Source of the DNA: CBDFKQ01 sp965248855
Lineage (GTDB): Bacteria > Bacteroidota > Bacteroidia > Cytophagales > 172606-1
Direction of reading: 5' to 3'
Assembly (NCBI GenBank): GCA_965248855.1
Contig: CBDFKQ010000011.1
Span: 486,236-550,235 of the forward strand
DNA length: 64,000 bases
Part shown: positions 44,706 through 54,115 of the stretch, piece after piece
Layout of the letters: the number at the start of each line of letters is the position of its first letter
How positions within the stretch are numbered: the stretch's first letter is position 1
Program-made: the position numbers and the translations under genes
Notes under the pieces: generated by a model
Database searches by the model: none
What the model saw: only the letters and a program-made list of their open reading frames with translations
What the model was told of the DNA's origin: nothing

Positions 44706-47700
44706 TAATATTGCGAGTAATTCTATTTGTGTTGGATCGTCAATTACTTTTACTGCTTTACCTTCCGGTGCGCCAAATTACCAATTTTCAGTTGATGGTA
44801 CTCCTAATGCTGTTTCCACTTCAAACATATTTACTACTAATAGTTTGTCTCTTGGTAATCATTTAATCAATGTTAATATTTTTGATGCAAATGGTTGTAG
44901 TGAAGTAAGCACTAATTTATCAGTTTTGGTTAATCCAATTCCAATTACACCAACAATTAATATTATCAGTGGTTCTGCAAGTTTTTGTGATAATGGTGGA
45001 GGAAATGCGGTAACATTGGAATCAAGTATTATTGGATCCGGCTATCAATGGTTTTCAAATACTATACCTATTGGAGGTGCAAACAACCAAGCTTTAGTTT
45101 TAAACACATCTAGTCAATCAGGCGATTATCAAGTTCAAGTAATAGGACCGGGACCAACCAATTGTGCAAGTGCGTTATCATTGAAGCAAACTATAACAAT
45201 AAATACACCTCCTGCCACTCCCGGTATATTGATATCAAGTGGAAGTTCAACATTTTGTGATGACGGGGGAACAACGTTTGTGACATTAAAATCATCAGTT
45301 GCTGCTGCAAGTTATCAATGGTATTTGAATGGTTCTGCCATAGCCGGGAAGGTTCTTCAGACAATAATTTTAACATCATCTGCTCAATCGGGCGATTATC
45401 AGGTACAGGCAGTTGGAGTATCTCCAACGAATTGTGCGAGTGGTTTATCGGTAAAGCAAACAATAGTAATAAATCCGATTCCCGGCACCCCGGTTATTTC
45501 GGTAATAAGCGGAACGTCAAGTTTTTGTGACAATGGGGGAAGCAATTCGGTTACGCTTCAATCGAATGCAATCGGTTCAAGCTATCAATGGTATGTAGGC
45601 GGAGTTCCGATAGTTGGTCAGACGAATCAATCAATCGTATTAAATACTTCAAGTCAATCGGGTAGTTATACGGTAAAAGCAATCGGAGTCAGCCCTACAA
45701 ACTGTATAAGTCCATCCTCGGCTGCTCAGGTAATAACAATAAATACACCTCCTGCCACTCCCGGTATATTGATATCAAGTGGAAGTTCAACATTTTGTGA
45801 TGACGGGGGAACAACGTTTGTGACATTAAAATCATCAGTTGCTGCTGCAAGTTATCAATGGTATTTGAATGGTTCTGCCATAGCCGGGAAGGTTCTTCAG
45901 ACAATAATTTTAACATCATCTGCTCAATCGGGCGATTATCAGGTACAGGCAGTAGGAGTATCTCCAACGAACTGTGCGAGTGGTTTATCGGTAAAGCAAA
46001 CAATAACAATAAATCCGATTCCCGGCACCCCGGTTATTTCGGTAATAAGCGGAACGTCAAGTTTTTGTGACAATGGGGGAAGCAATTCGGTTACGCTTCA
46101 ATCGAATGCAATCGGTTCAAGCTATCAATGGTATGTAGGCGGAGTTCCGATAGTTGGTCAGACGAATCAATCAATCGTATTAAATACTTCAAGTCAATCG
46201 GGTAGTTATACGGTAAAAGCAATCGGAGTCAGCCCTACAAACTGTATAAGTCCATCCTCGGCTGTTCAGGCAATAACAATAAATACACCTCCTGCCACTC
46301 CCGGTATATTGATATCAAGTGGAAGTTCAACATTTTGTGATGACGGGGGAACAACGTTTGTGACATTAAAATCATCAGTTGCTGCTGCAAGTTATCAATG
46401 GTATTTGAATGGTTCTGCCATAGCCGGGAAGGTTCTTCAGACAATAATTTTAACATCATCTGCTCAATCGGGCGATTACCAGGTACAGGCAGTAGGAGTA
46501 TCTCCAACGAACTGTGCGAGTGGTTTATCGGTAAAGCAAACAATAGTAATAAATCCGATTCCCGGCACCCCGGTTATTTCGGTAATAAGCGGAACGTCAA
46601 GTTTTTGTGACAATGGGGGAAGCAATTCGGTTACGCTTCAATCGAATGCAATCGGTTCAAGCTATCAATGGTATGTAGGCGGAGTTCCGATAGTTGGTCA
46701 GACGAATCAATCAATCGTATTAAATACTTCAAGTCAATCGGGTAGTTATACGGTAAAAGCAATCGGAGTCAGCCCTACAAACTGTATAAGTCCATCCTCG
46801 GCTGCTCAGGTAATAACAATAAATACACCTCCTGCCACTCCCGGTATATTGATATCAAGTGGAAGTTCAACATTTTGTGATGACGGGGGAACAACGTTTG
46901 TGACATTAAAATCATCAGTTGCTGCTGCAAGTTATCAATGGTATTTGAATGGTTCTGCCATAGCCGGGAAGGTTCTTCAGACAATAATTTTAACATCATC
47001 TGCTCAATCGGGCGATTATCAGGTACAGGCAGTAGGAGTATCTCCAACGAACTGTGCGAGTGGTTTATCGGTAAAGCAAACAATAACAATAAATCCGATT
47101 CCCGGCACCCCGGTTATTTCGGTAATAAGCGGAACGTCAAGTTTTTGTGACAATGGGGGAAGCAATTCGGTTACGCTTCAATCGAATGCAATCGGTTCAA
47201 GCTATCAATGGTATGTAGGCGGAGTTCCGATAGTTGGTCAGACGAATCAATCAATCGTATTAAATACTTCAAGTCAATCGGGTAGTTATACGGTAAAAGC
47301 AATCGGAGTCAGCCCTACAAACTGTATAAGTCCATCCTCGGCTGCTCAGGCAATAACAATAAATACACCTCCTGCCACTCCCGGTATATTGATATCAAGT
47401 GGAAGTTCAACATTTTGTGATGACGGGGGAACAACGTTTGTGACATTAAAATCATCAGTTGCTGCTGCAAGTTATCAATGGTATTTGAATGGTTCTGCCA
47501 TAGCCGGGAAGGTTCTTCAGACAATAATTTTAACATCATCTGCTCAATCGGGCGATTATCAGGTACAGGCAGTAGGAGTATCTCCAACGAACTGTGCGAG
47601 TGGTTTATCAGCAATTAAAAAAATTCTTATTTATCCAAAAATAAATAATGTAACTACTTCTGCACAGAACCCAACAATATGTAGTGGAAGTTCGACAAAT

Positions 47701-50202
47701 ATAATAGTTACAGGTTCACAAAGTGGTATTAATTATCAATTATATATAGGTGCAAGCCCATATGGTTCAATTGTAGCAGGCACAGGTTCAAACATAAATT
47801 TACTAACAGGGTTCTTATCTTCAACAACAAGTTTTAATATAAAAGCAACCAATCCTGTTAACTTGTGTTCATTAAATTTAACTCCTCAAATGGTTACTGT
47901 TTCACCTGCTGTTACAATTACAGCAAGTTCAAGTGCTCCATATGTATGTGATGGTTCTGCTATAAATTTGAATGCAACAACAACAGGTCCTGTGAGTACA
48001 GTAACCTGGAGTGGTGGAGGTGGTACGTTTTCATTTCCTAACTCATTAAACACAACATATAACTCACTTCCGGGTGAAAGTGGTACCACCATTGTATTTA
48101 CAATAACAACCAATGATCCTGACGGAGCAGGTCCATGTACTTTTGCAAGCAGCCAAGTATCTGTACAAATAAAGGCCATGCCAAGTGTAATACTTAGTGG
48201 CTTAAATTCTTCATACTGTATTGATGCGGCATCTTCAAATCTTACAGGATTTCCAACAGGAGGGATATTTTCAGGATCCGGTATATCAGGTAATTCATTT
48301 TCACCTGCGGGCTTGAATGGAAGTGTAGTTATTACTTATTCATATACTGATATTTATGGTTGTTCAAATTCAACTTCCATGTCTACAATTGTAAATCCTT
48401 TACCGACTGTAAGTTATACAGGTTTATTTTCAAGTTATCAATTAAATGCACCACCTTCTATCTTAACCGGAACCCCTGCAGGTGGGAATTTTACCGGAGC
48501 CGGGATAGTTGGAAATATGTTTAACCCTGCCTTTGCAGGAATTGGCCCACATACAATACGCTATACATACCAAGATGTAAATGGCTGTATAAACTATCAG
48601 GATCAATTTACAACTGTACAACCTGCACCTATAGTTGATTTTACGGGATTACCTCCAATCACTTGTATTGATCATACGCCTTCATATATTCTTATAGGAA
48701 GCCCATCCGGTGGTGTATTTACGGGACCGGGTATATCAGGCAATACTTTTGATCCAAATGGCGCCGGCGTTGGAATAGCTTTTATTACTTATACCTATAC
48801 AATAGGTGGGGTACCTAATCCTATTACAAAACAAGTAGATGTTAAAGATAAACCGGTTGTTGGTTTTAGTGGTTTAGCATCACCTTATTGTGTAACCTCC
48901 TCACCTTCAACCCTTGTAGGCATTCCATCCGGTGGAGTTTTTTCCGGACCCGGAGTTTCAGGTAATAAATTTTTTCCATCAGTTGCAGGGCAAGGAACAT
49001 TTACCATTCAATATACTTACACGGATGTAAATTTATGTTCAAACACAAGTTCTCAATTTGTAACTGTTAATCCATTGCCAATTGTAAGTTTTTATAATTT
49101 ATCTGCTCAATATTGTTTAAATGCCACCAGTTCAGTTTTAACCGGTAATCCTATTGGTGGTACTTTTTCCGGAAATGGTATTTCGGGAAATTCATTTTTT
49201 CCTAATGTTGCAGGAGTAGGAAACAGTAAAATTACATATACCTATACAGATGCTAACGGTTGTACCAATCATCAGGATCAATTTGTAAAAGTGAGCCCAT
49301 TGCCTAAAGCAAATTTTATAGTCAATAACATTTGTAATTCAAAAATTGCCGGCTTTACTGATAAATCAACCGTGGATCAAACCTTCGGTGATACTATAAA
49401 AACCTGGAGATGGTCATTTGGAGATGGAGTAATAAGTAACGTACAAAATCCATCGCATCAATACAGTCTACCAGGTGTTTACAATGTAAAACTTACTGTT
49501 ACAACCAATAATAGTTGCTCTGATACAACTACAATTGTCGTGGGAATAGGAACAATTCCTATAGTTAATTTTACTTGGGATAACCTTTGTGAAAGCAGTT
49601 CTACCGCTTTTACAGATAGCACTTATTTTCCTTCAGGTGGACCAACCGGTCTTATTGCTTCATGGTCATGGGATTTTGGAGATAAATCTACCGGAGTAAA
49701 TAATAAATCAAATTCTCAAAATCCATTACATGTTTTTTCCGGTTATGGAATATATTATGTAAAATTAAAAGTTATTGCAAAAAGTGGTTGTACTGATTCA
49801 TTAACTCAAAGAGTTTATATTTTGCCATCGAAAGTAGTAACTCCAAATCAATCTTATTTTGAAAATTTTAATTCCGGCACAGGTGGATGGGTTCAAGACA
49901 GTAAATCAAAAGACAGTACAGCTTGGAGTTGGAAATATGGCAACCCAATGAAAGCACATATTAATTTACCTTCCGGCGATAATGCATGGGTTACAGGCTT
50001 GGATACCACTTATAAAAATAAAGAGCAGTCATATGTATATAGTCCATGTTTTGATATAAGCACCTTAGAAAAGCCTTTAATATCATTAAAAATATTTACG
50101 GATACACAATCAGGTTTCGATGGTGCTGTTCTACAAGCTTCTGATAATGGTGCTTCTTGGGTTAAAGTTGGTCAAAAGAATGGTGGGATTAACTGGGTAT
50201 AA
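44662..50202 (+). CDS. Giant T9SS-type adhesin: Ig-like repeats, GG-F-G repeats, PKD domains
   Basis: Main open frame of the adhesin; the true coding part begins after the C8 tract (about 44694), and the apparent start at 44662 is in the overlap. In order: a CxxGSSITFTALPSG Ig-like domain, a divergent SFCDNGG Ig domain (to 45192), nine Ig-like domains in the 540-bp array, two or three further beta domains, five domains of about 75 residues (GGxFSGxGISGNxFxP...ITYTYTD), two PKD domains (WSFGDGVISNVQNPSHQY and WSWDFGDKSTG...NPLHVF), and a jelly-roll-like domain (NFNSGTGGWVQDSKS...SYVYSPCFDIS). Each Ig unit has a Cys pair (SFCD / TNC). It is surface exposed and presumably adhesive. The frame is lost at 50195-50197 and continues in other frames to 51375. 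Confidence 0.85.
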   Translation: MALLVASQPPPVINSNIASNSICVGSSITFTALPSGAPNYQFSVDGTPNAVSTSNIFTTNSLSLGNHLINVNIFDANGCSEVSTNLSVLVNPIPITPTINIISGSASFCDNGGGNAVTLESSIIGSGYQWFSNTIPIGGANNQALVLNTSSQSGDYQVQVIGPGPTNCASALSLKQTITINTPPATPGILISSGSSTFCDDGGTTFVTLKSSVAAASYQWYLNGSAIAGKVLQTIILTSSAQSGDYQVQAVGVSPTNCASGLSVKQTIVINPIPGTPVISVISGTSSFCDNGGSNSVTLQSNAIGSSYQWYVGGVPIVGQTNQSIVLNTSSQSGSYTVKAIGVSPTNCISPSSAAQVITINTPPATPGILISSGSSTFCDDGGTTFVTLKSSVAAASYQWYLNGSAIAGKVLQTIILTSSAQSGDYQVQAVGVSPTNCASGLSVKQTITINPIPGTPVISVISGTSSFCDNGGSNSVTLQSNAIGSSYQWYVGGVPIVGQTNQSIVLNTSSQSGSYTVKAIGVSPTNCISPSSAVQAITINTPPATPGILISSGSSTFCDDGGTTFVTLKSSVAAASYQWYLNGSAIAGKVLQTIILTSSAQSGDYQVQAVGVSPTNCASGLSVKQTIVINPIPGTPVISVISGTSSFCDNGGSNSVTLQSNAIGSSYQWYVGGVPIVGQTNQSIVLNTSSQSGSYTVKAIGVSPTNCISPSSAAQVITINTPPATPGILISSGSSTFCDDGGTTFVTLKSSVAAASYQWYLNGSAIAGKVLQTIILTSSAQSGDYQVQAVGVSPTNCASGLSVKQTITINPIPGTPVISVISGTSSFCDNGGSNSVTLQSNAIGSSYQWYVGGVPIVGQTNQSIVLNTSSQSGSYTVKAIGVSPTNCISPSSAAQAITINTPPATPGILISSGSSTFCDDGGTTFVTLKSSVAAASYQWYLNGSAIAGKVLQTIILTSSAQSGDYQVQAVGVSPTNCASGLSAIKKILIYPKINNVTTSAQNPTICSGSSTNIIVTGSQSGINYQLYIGASPYGSIVAGTGSNINLLTGFLSSTTSFNIKATNPVNLCSLNLTPQMVTVSPAVTITASSSAPYVCDGSAINLNATTTGPVSTVTWSGGGGTFSFPNSLNTTYNSLPGESGTTIVFTITTNDPDGAGPCTFASSQVSVQIKAMPSVILSGLNSSYCIDAASSNLTGFPTGGIFSGSGISGNSFSPAGLNGSVVITYSYTDIYGCSNSTSMSTIVNPLPTVSYTGLFSSYQLNAPPSILTGTPAGGNFTGAGIVGNMFNPAFAGIGPHTIRYTYQDVNGCINYQDQFTTVQPAPIVDFTGLPPITCIDHTPSYILIGSPSGGVFTGPGISGNTFDPNGAGVGIAFITYTYTIGGVPNPITKQVDVKDKPVVGFSGLASPYCVTSSPSTLVGIPSGGVFSGPGVSGNKFFPSVAGQGTFTIQYTYTDVNLCSNTSSQFVTVNPLPIVSFYNLSAQYCLNATSSVLTGNPIGGTFSGNGISGNSFFPNVAGVGNSKITYTYTDANGCTNHQDQFVKVSPLPKANFIVNNICNSKIAGFTDKSTVDQTFGDTIKTWRWSFGDGVISNVQNPSHQYSLPGVYNVKLTVTTNNSCSDTTTIVVGIGTIPIVNFTWDNLCESSSTAFTDSTYFPSGGPTGLIASWSWDFGDKSTGVNNKSNSQNPLHVFSGYGIYYVKLKVIAKSGCTDSLTQRVYILPSKVVTPNQSYFENFNSGTGGWVQDSKSKDSTAWSWKYGNPMKAHINLPSGDNAWVTGLDTTYKNKEQSYVYSPCFDISTLEKPLISLKIFTDTQSGFDGAVLQASDNGASWVKVGQKNGGINWV
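45193..47609 (+). repeat. 540-bp tandem repeat array, 4.5 near-identical copies
   Basis: Exact period 540 bp (180 codons), so frame is kept. Each unit encodes two related Ig-like domains, A (SGSSTFCDDGG...YQWYLNG) and B (SGTSSFCDNGG...YQWYVGG). The order is A-B-A-B-A-B-A-B-A, with the fifth unit stopping after A. Copies differ at only a handful of bases. Linker variants alternate (AATAGTAAT in units 1 and 3, AATAACAAT in units 2 and 4; CAGGTAATA after units 1 and 3, CAGGCAATA after 2 and 4). That points to a 1080-bp higher-order unit. Confidence 0.95.
48175..49305 (+). repeat. Five divergent ~225-bp repeats encoding GGxFxGxGIxGNxFxP domains
   Basis: Five consecutive units of about 75 residues share the order PLPxVxFxGL, Y.(C)...S.L.G.P.GG.F.G.GI.GN.F.P..AG.G, ITYTYTDxNGC, then a linker before the next PLP. 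Unlike the upstream array they are divergent at both DNA and protein level, so they are an older domain expansion within the adhesin. Confidence 0.85.
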
Positions 50203-51375
50203 CCAAAGTTTAATATCGAGTAATCCCGGTACACAATCCGTTATTGAATCAGCACAAGGATGGTCAATAGAAAACCAAGGATGGGTTGAAGCTAAATATG
50301 ATCTTAATGCGTTTTTTAGATCCAAAAACCTTAGATTTCGAATTGCGTTTGGAAGTAATGGAGATAACCCGCCCGGAGTTATTTTAGATGGTTTTGCATT
50401 TGATAACGTATTTATTGGTGAAAGGGATAGGGGTTGTATTATTAGAGCATTTTACTAATTCTTTTCAAGCTTCATCTTTAACTGAAAACTTATTTATAAA
50501 TAATAAAGTTGAAACAAGCAATAATGAGATTATTGACATTCAATACCACACTAATTTCCCTTTACCGGATTCATTATATGATAATAATCCAAATGATCAA
50601 AGTGCAAGAGCATTATTTTATTCTGTTCCAGAAACTCCCAAAACTTATCATTGATGGGAAATATCAAAACAACCTTCTTTCAAAAGATTCAACATATCTT
50701 AAAACAAGAGAGTTAACGGCACCTTTATTTAAAATTGGTATTAAATTTCCGGTTTCTCCTAAAGATTCTTTTACGGTTAGGGCTGTATTTACACCAAAAG
50801 TTAATTTAATAAATGATTCAAGTATCGTTCAAATAGCTATTGTTGAAAAGCAAGTTTTAATAAATGGGGTAGTTTATAAAAATGTTTTGCGAAAGTTATT
50901 ACCTAATGCTGCAGGTACAAATTTATAAGGAATTGGAGTGTTAATTACCTGACTCTCTTACTTTAACCGGTGCTATTATAAAAGACATTACTGTAAAGGA
51001 TCCATCGCAACTTGCTGTGATTGTATTTATTCAAAATTATAATAGTAAACAAGTATATCAGTCAGCTTATGAAAATGTAACAGTAGCACCAAATATTTTA
51101 ACTGCTATCGAAGATTTAGAAAATGTTGAAGACTTTTTGGTTTACCCAAACCCTGCAAATCAAGTAGTAAATATTGATTTTGGAAAGCCGCTTCAATCTA
51201 AATATAGTTGGAATATTTATGATATGCTTGGTAAATTATTGATACAGGCCCTATTTTATCCGGAGAGAAATTTTTAACTATTAATACCAATCACATTCAT
51301 CAAGGAGCATATATAATTCAAATCAAGAATAAAAATAAAACTGCAAAAAGTAAAAGATTAATAATCATTCATTAA
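50198..51375 (+). pseudogene. 3' part of the adhesin with C-terminal T9SS sorting domain, frame-disrupted
   Basis: The protein sequence continues from the main frame but needs frame changes near 50195-50197 (GGG), 50430-50433 (GGGG), 50637-50643 (CCCAAAA), 50923-50928, 50948-50950 and 51247-51249. Joined, it gives the end of the jelly-roll-like domain (SAQGWSIENQGWVEAKYDL...FRIAFGSNGDNPPGVILDGFAFDNVFIGER), a further domain, and a type A T9SS sorting domain: EDFLVYPNPANQVVNIDFG, SWNIYDMLGKLLIQG, HIHQGAYIIQIKNK, stop at 51373-51375. This shows the adhesin is exported by T9SS and anchored or released at the surface. The conserved residues on both sides of each break argue for sequence errors or very recent loss. 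Confidence 0.8.
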
Positions 51376-51509
51376 ATTCCCATTTAATTAACCAAATTGT
51401 TTTAAATTTTTGGTTTATATAAACTTTGCCTTAACCTATTACTTTACATAATTATGGAAATCGTTCTGACTCCGGCTTCGAAAAGAAAGATTTAAAACGA
51501 AGAACACTT

Positions 51510-52058
51510 TTGCAAAGGATAATCGGGCAAAAGGAAGTTAATAATTTAACTACTGAAATTACTAATATATTGGCCGAGAGACCCGTTATGGATATAACAT
51601 CTCAGGATTTGGAACGCGTTTGTGAACGATATAATACAACAATGTTCAGGGAAAGCTTATTGTCAAAAACTATTTATGAACAATATCTTAAATACGCCTT
51701 GGCTGATAATCTTTTAACAGATAGTGAAATAAAGAATCTTACTCATTTAAAATACGTTTTATTGTTAACAGATAAGCAACTATCAGGTATCCATGAATCT
51801 TTTTATAATGAATACGCTCGGAAAGCTGTTGAAGATGGTATTTTACAACAAGAAGAAAAAGATTTTCTGGAACGATTAAAGAAAGCCCTATATGTTCCCG
51901 ATGAGATAGCTGATCAACTCTATACACTTAATGCAAGCAGTATGTTGGATCAGCTTATTAATGAAAAAGTAACCGATAAAATGCTTTCACCTAAAGAGGA
52001 AGAAGAAGTTATTGCTGTAGCACACAGCCTTGGTATAGATTTACAAAAGGATTATTAA
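51510..52058 (+). CDS. TerB-like helical protein, N-terminal part (frame broken)
   Basis: This open frame is the main section of a gene that most likely starts at ATG 51454: adding one A in the AAA run at 51458-51460 gives MENRSDSGFEKKDLKRRTLLQRI directly into this frame, so the TTG at 51510 is probably not the start. The product is helical and acidic (LSKTIYEQYLKYALADNLLTDSEIKNLTHLK, ARKAVEDGILQQEEKDFLERLKKAL, NEKVTDKMLSPKEEEEVIAVAHSLGI), with three repeats of the xxxDGxLxxxExxxLxxLxxxL pattern seen in tellurite-resistance TerB-like domains. After 52058 the protein continues in another frame (LLSKIKLEKYRLYWKIQNENKLPEVEN...) and joins the PH-like part at 52245. The downstream gene is terC. 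TerB-like assignment is tentative. Confidence 0.6.
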   Translation: MQRIIGQKEVNNLTTEITNILAERPVMDITSQDLERVCERYNTTMFRESLLSKTIYEQYLKYALADNLLTDSEIKNLTHLKYVLLLTDKQLSGIHESFYNEYARKAVEDGILQQEEKDFLERLKKALYVPDEIADQLYTLNASSMLDQLINEKVTDKMLSPKEEEEVIAVAHSLGIDLQKDY

Positions 52059-52262
52059 GCAAAATTAAACTTGAAAAGTATCGCCTCTATTGGAAAATTC
52101 AAAATGAAAATAAGTTACCTGAAGTTGAAAATACACAGCTGGAATTGGGCTATCTGGAAAAAGCCCATTTTAAAAGTTATTCAAATTTATATGAATATAA
52201 AATTCCCCCTGCTCCCGAAGTTGAAGTTTTAAGCCTAAAAGAAAAGTGAATTCGGGTTTGTA

Positions 52263-52553
52263 TTGGAAGAAAGACAATTTGCCGGCAGAATCTTACTCAG
52301 CCAACATATGACATTGTTGGATAGTGGTAAATTAATGGTTACAAATCAACGCCTTATTTTTGAGGGGACTAAGCAAATAATTTATATACCGCTTGATCAA
52401 ATAACTGACTTTGTAACATATAAAAACGGAATTAGATATAATAGGGCATTCACAAATGTGGCACTACCGTTATTTATCGAAATTTTTAATAATACAGATG
52501 TGTTTGCAATTATCTTTGGTAAGGTTTTATTAAATAAAATAAGTAAGTTTTAA
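52263..52553 (+). CDS. Bacterial PH-like domain, C-terminal part of the TerB-like gene
   Basis: The frame is open from 52245 (SEFGFVLEERQFAGRI) and encodes a small beta domain with SGKLMVTNQRLIFEGTKQIIYIPLDQITDFVTYKNGIRY, the pattern of bacterial PH/GRAM-like domains (a G-x-L-x-V/I-T-N-x-R-L-I-F strand pair). No independent start is convincing, since TTG at 52263 is internal to the domain. Removing one A in the AAAAG run just before 52247 fuses it to the upstream frame. I therefore read 51454-52553 as one gene of about 365 codons with an N-terminal TerB-like and a C-terminal PH-like domain. It is 109 bases upstream of terC. Confidence 0.6.
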   Translation: MEERQFAGRILLSQHMTLLDSGKLMVTNQRLIFEGTKQIIYIPLDQITDFVTYKNGIRYNRAFTNVALPLFIEIFNNTDVFAIIFGKVLLNKISKF

Positions 52554-52593
52554 TAATAATTTTATAAAAAAGTAAAAAAACAATTAAAAATAA

Positions 52594-52601
52594 TACTTTT
52601 G
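52594..52601 (+). promoter_or_regulatory. Putative -7 box (TACTTTTG) upstream of terC
   Basis: TACTTTTG fits TAnnTTTG and lies 61 bases before the terC ATG. No -33 TTTG at the expected distance. Confidence 0.35.
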
Positions 52602-52662
52602 TCGTTATTTTCTTACCTATTAAAAAGCTTTACATATTACTTTAAGGCAATTAAACTTATAA

Positions 52663-53489
52663 ATGAATATAATTAACGACATTATACATCAACTTTTTGG
52701 TCAGGATCTAGAAGCTGCATCTTTATTAATTTTTAATATAATTATTATAGAAAGTTTATTATCTATCGATAATGCTGCAGTACTTGCAACAATGGTAACC
52801 GACTTGCCATTTAATCAAAGAAATAAAGCATTAAAATATGGAATTTTAGGTGCTTATGTCTTTCGTGGTCTTTCATTAATTTTCGCTTCTTACCTTATTA
52901 AACTTACATGGCTTAAATTTGTTGGCGGAGCTTATTTATTATGGTTAATGATTAATTATTTTCGCACAAAGCTTTCTCCTGGAGAGGAAGATGATTCCTT
53001 AAATAAAAATGAAAATTGGATTTATAAAAAGCAAAGGCTGTTGTTGGCCCTTCTGGTCAACAATAATTCTTGTTGAAATAATGGATTTAGCATTTTCTCT
53101 CGATAATGTTTTTGCTGTTGTGGCTTTTACTGATAATATCTACATTATAATGGTTGGTGTGTTTGTTGGTATATTAGCCATGCGTTTTGTTGCTCAAGGC
53201 TTTGTGAAATTGTTGGAAAAATTTCCATTCCTCGAAACAATTGCCTTTGTGGTTATAGGCTTTTTAGGTATTAAACTCATAATATCATCGATATTACATT
53301 TTTTGGTTCAAAATGGATATATGACAAAAGATCATGACATTTATCGCATTTTAGAAGGGCATGAAGTGGATTTATATATTTCTTTATTTACAACGGGGTG
53401 TTTTTCTGCTACCCATTCTAACATCTTTCTTATTTAATTTCCCTAAAAGAGTAATTCCTCACAAAGAAGCTAATGAAGAAATAGTTTGA
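52663..53489 (+). pseudogene. TerC family integral membrane protein (two frameshifts)
   Basis: TerC proteins are multi-helix membrane proteins linked to metal (manganese) export and tellurite resistance. The first frame (52663-53076) gives IIIIESLLSIDNAAVLATMV and YLIKLTWLKFVGGAYLLWLMINYF. The second (53009-53437) gives WSTIILVEIMDLAFSLDNVFAVVAF, the second acidic SLDN motif, and VVIGFLGIKLIIS. The frames join if one A is removed near 53027-53031. A second shift in GGGG at 53395-53398 restores LFTTGVFLLPILTSFLFNFPKRV and moves the stop to 53487-53489. Both acidic signature motifs are preserved, so the gene is probably functional in the organism. It follows the TerB-like/PH-like gene and ends before a terminator. 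Confidence 0.82.
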
Positions 53490-53517
53490 TTTGAATGAGA
53501 ATTTTTTGTTTTTAAAA

Positions 53518-53551
53518 TGAACCCAATATATTTATTTACATTGGGTTTTTT
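53518..53551 (+). terminator. Rho-independent terminator of terC
   Basis: AACCCAAT / ATTGGGTT stem (53520-53527 with 53540-53547, 12-base loop) followed by TTTTTTG, about 30 bases after the reconstructed terC stop. Confidence 0.72.
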
Positions 53552-54115
53552 GATGTTATCTTGATGCTACCCACAAAAATTAAGGACTAACTAAATTTGT
53601 AAATTTCATTGCCTGCGTCATACGCTTTAACGTTCCAATCTTTTAGTTCGTAGGTTAAAAGAATTTTTATTGCAATCCCTAATACAAAAAGGAAAATAGT
53701 AAATCAATAAAAAAAAATTATGAATATATGAATACCAAAATATCTCATCAATAATTTTAATAACCCACAAGAAAAAAGCTTCAAAAATTTTTGCCCGACT
53801 TCTTTCATTACTTTTCTATAGATACATATTTACAATGATGTATTAATTAACCGCCTTCAAGTCATTCCTTCAAAATCAGATCTTTAATCCATTCATTATA
53901 TTCGGATGATAATGCCATTTATTATAAAATTGGTATGCATCCAAATCAATACCCGATGGGAATAAAATTCTATTCACTGCTGTGCAATTGCAAGATTTAT
54001 TAGTTAAAAAATGAACATGTTAAAATAATGTCAACACTGGATAATTAAATACAATTTTTTTGCCTAAGTATTCATTTAGTTTGTTCTACTTTTTATATTA
54101 AAAGTACTATTGTAT
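53552..54115. other. Intergenic region with a possible minus-strand gene remnant
   Basis: The stretch between the terC terminator and the MFS gene has no intact gene. On the minus strand, 53703 down to 53587 is open for about 39 codons and reads like the end of a membrane protein: TIFLFVLGIAIKILLTYELK, then DWNVKAYDAGNEIYKFS and a stop. Upstream of it the frame is interrupted. I cannot assign a family, so this is only a possible remnant. The rest is AT-rich and featureless. Confidence 0.35.

Noticed and set aside
45193..47609. Regular direct repeats that could suggest a CRISPR array
   Set aside because: The unit is 540 bp, in frame, without spacers, and encodes Ig-like domains. No cas genes are present.
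45191..47614. Repeated minus-strand and alternate plus-strand open frames of about 70-104 codons inside the adhesin array
   Set aside because: They recur only because the underlying DNA repeats. They lack starts with leader signals and any known family, and lie within a clear coding frame.
54079..54112. TTTG-N21-TACTATTG promoter-like sequence upstream of the FucP-type gene
   Set aside because: The -7 box would lie four bases before the start codon, leaving no leader, and the region may contain sequence errors.
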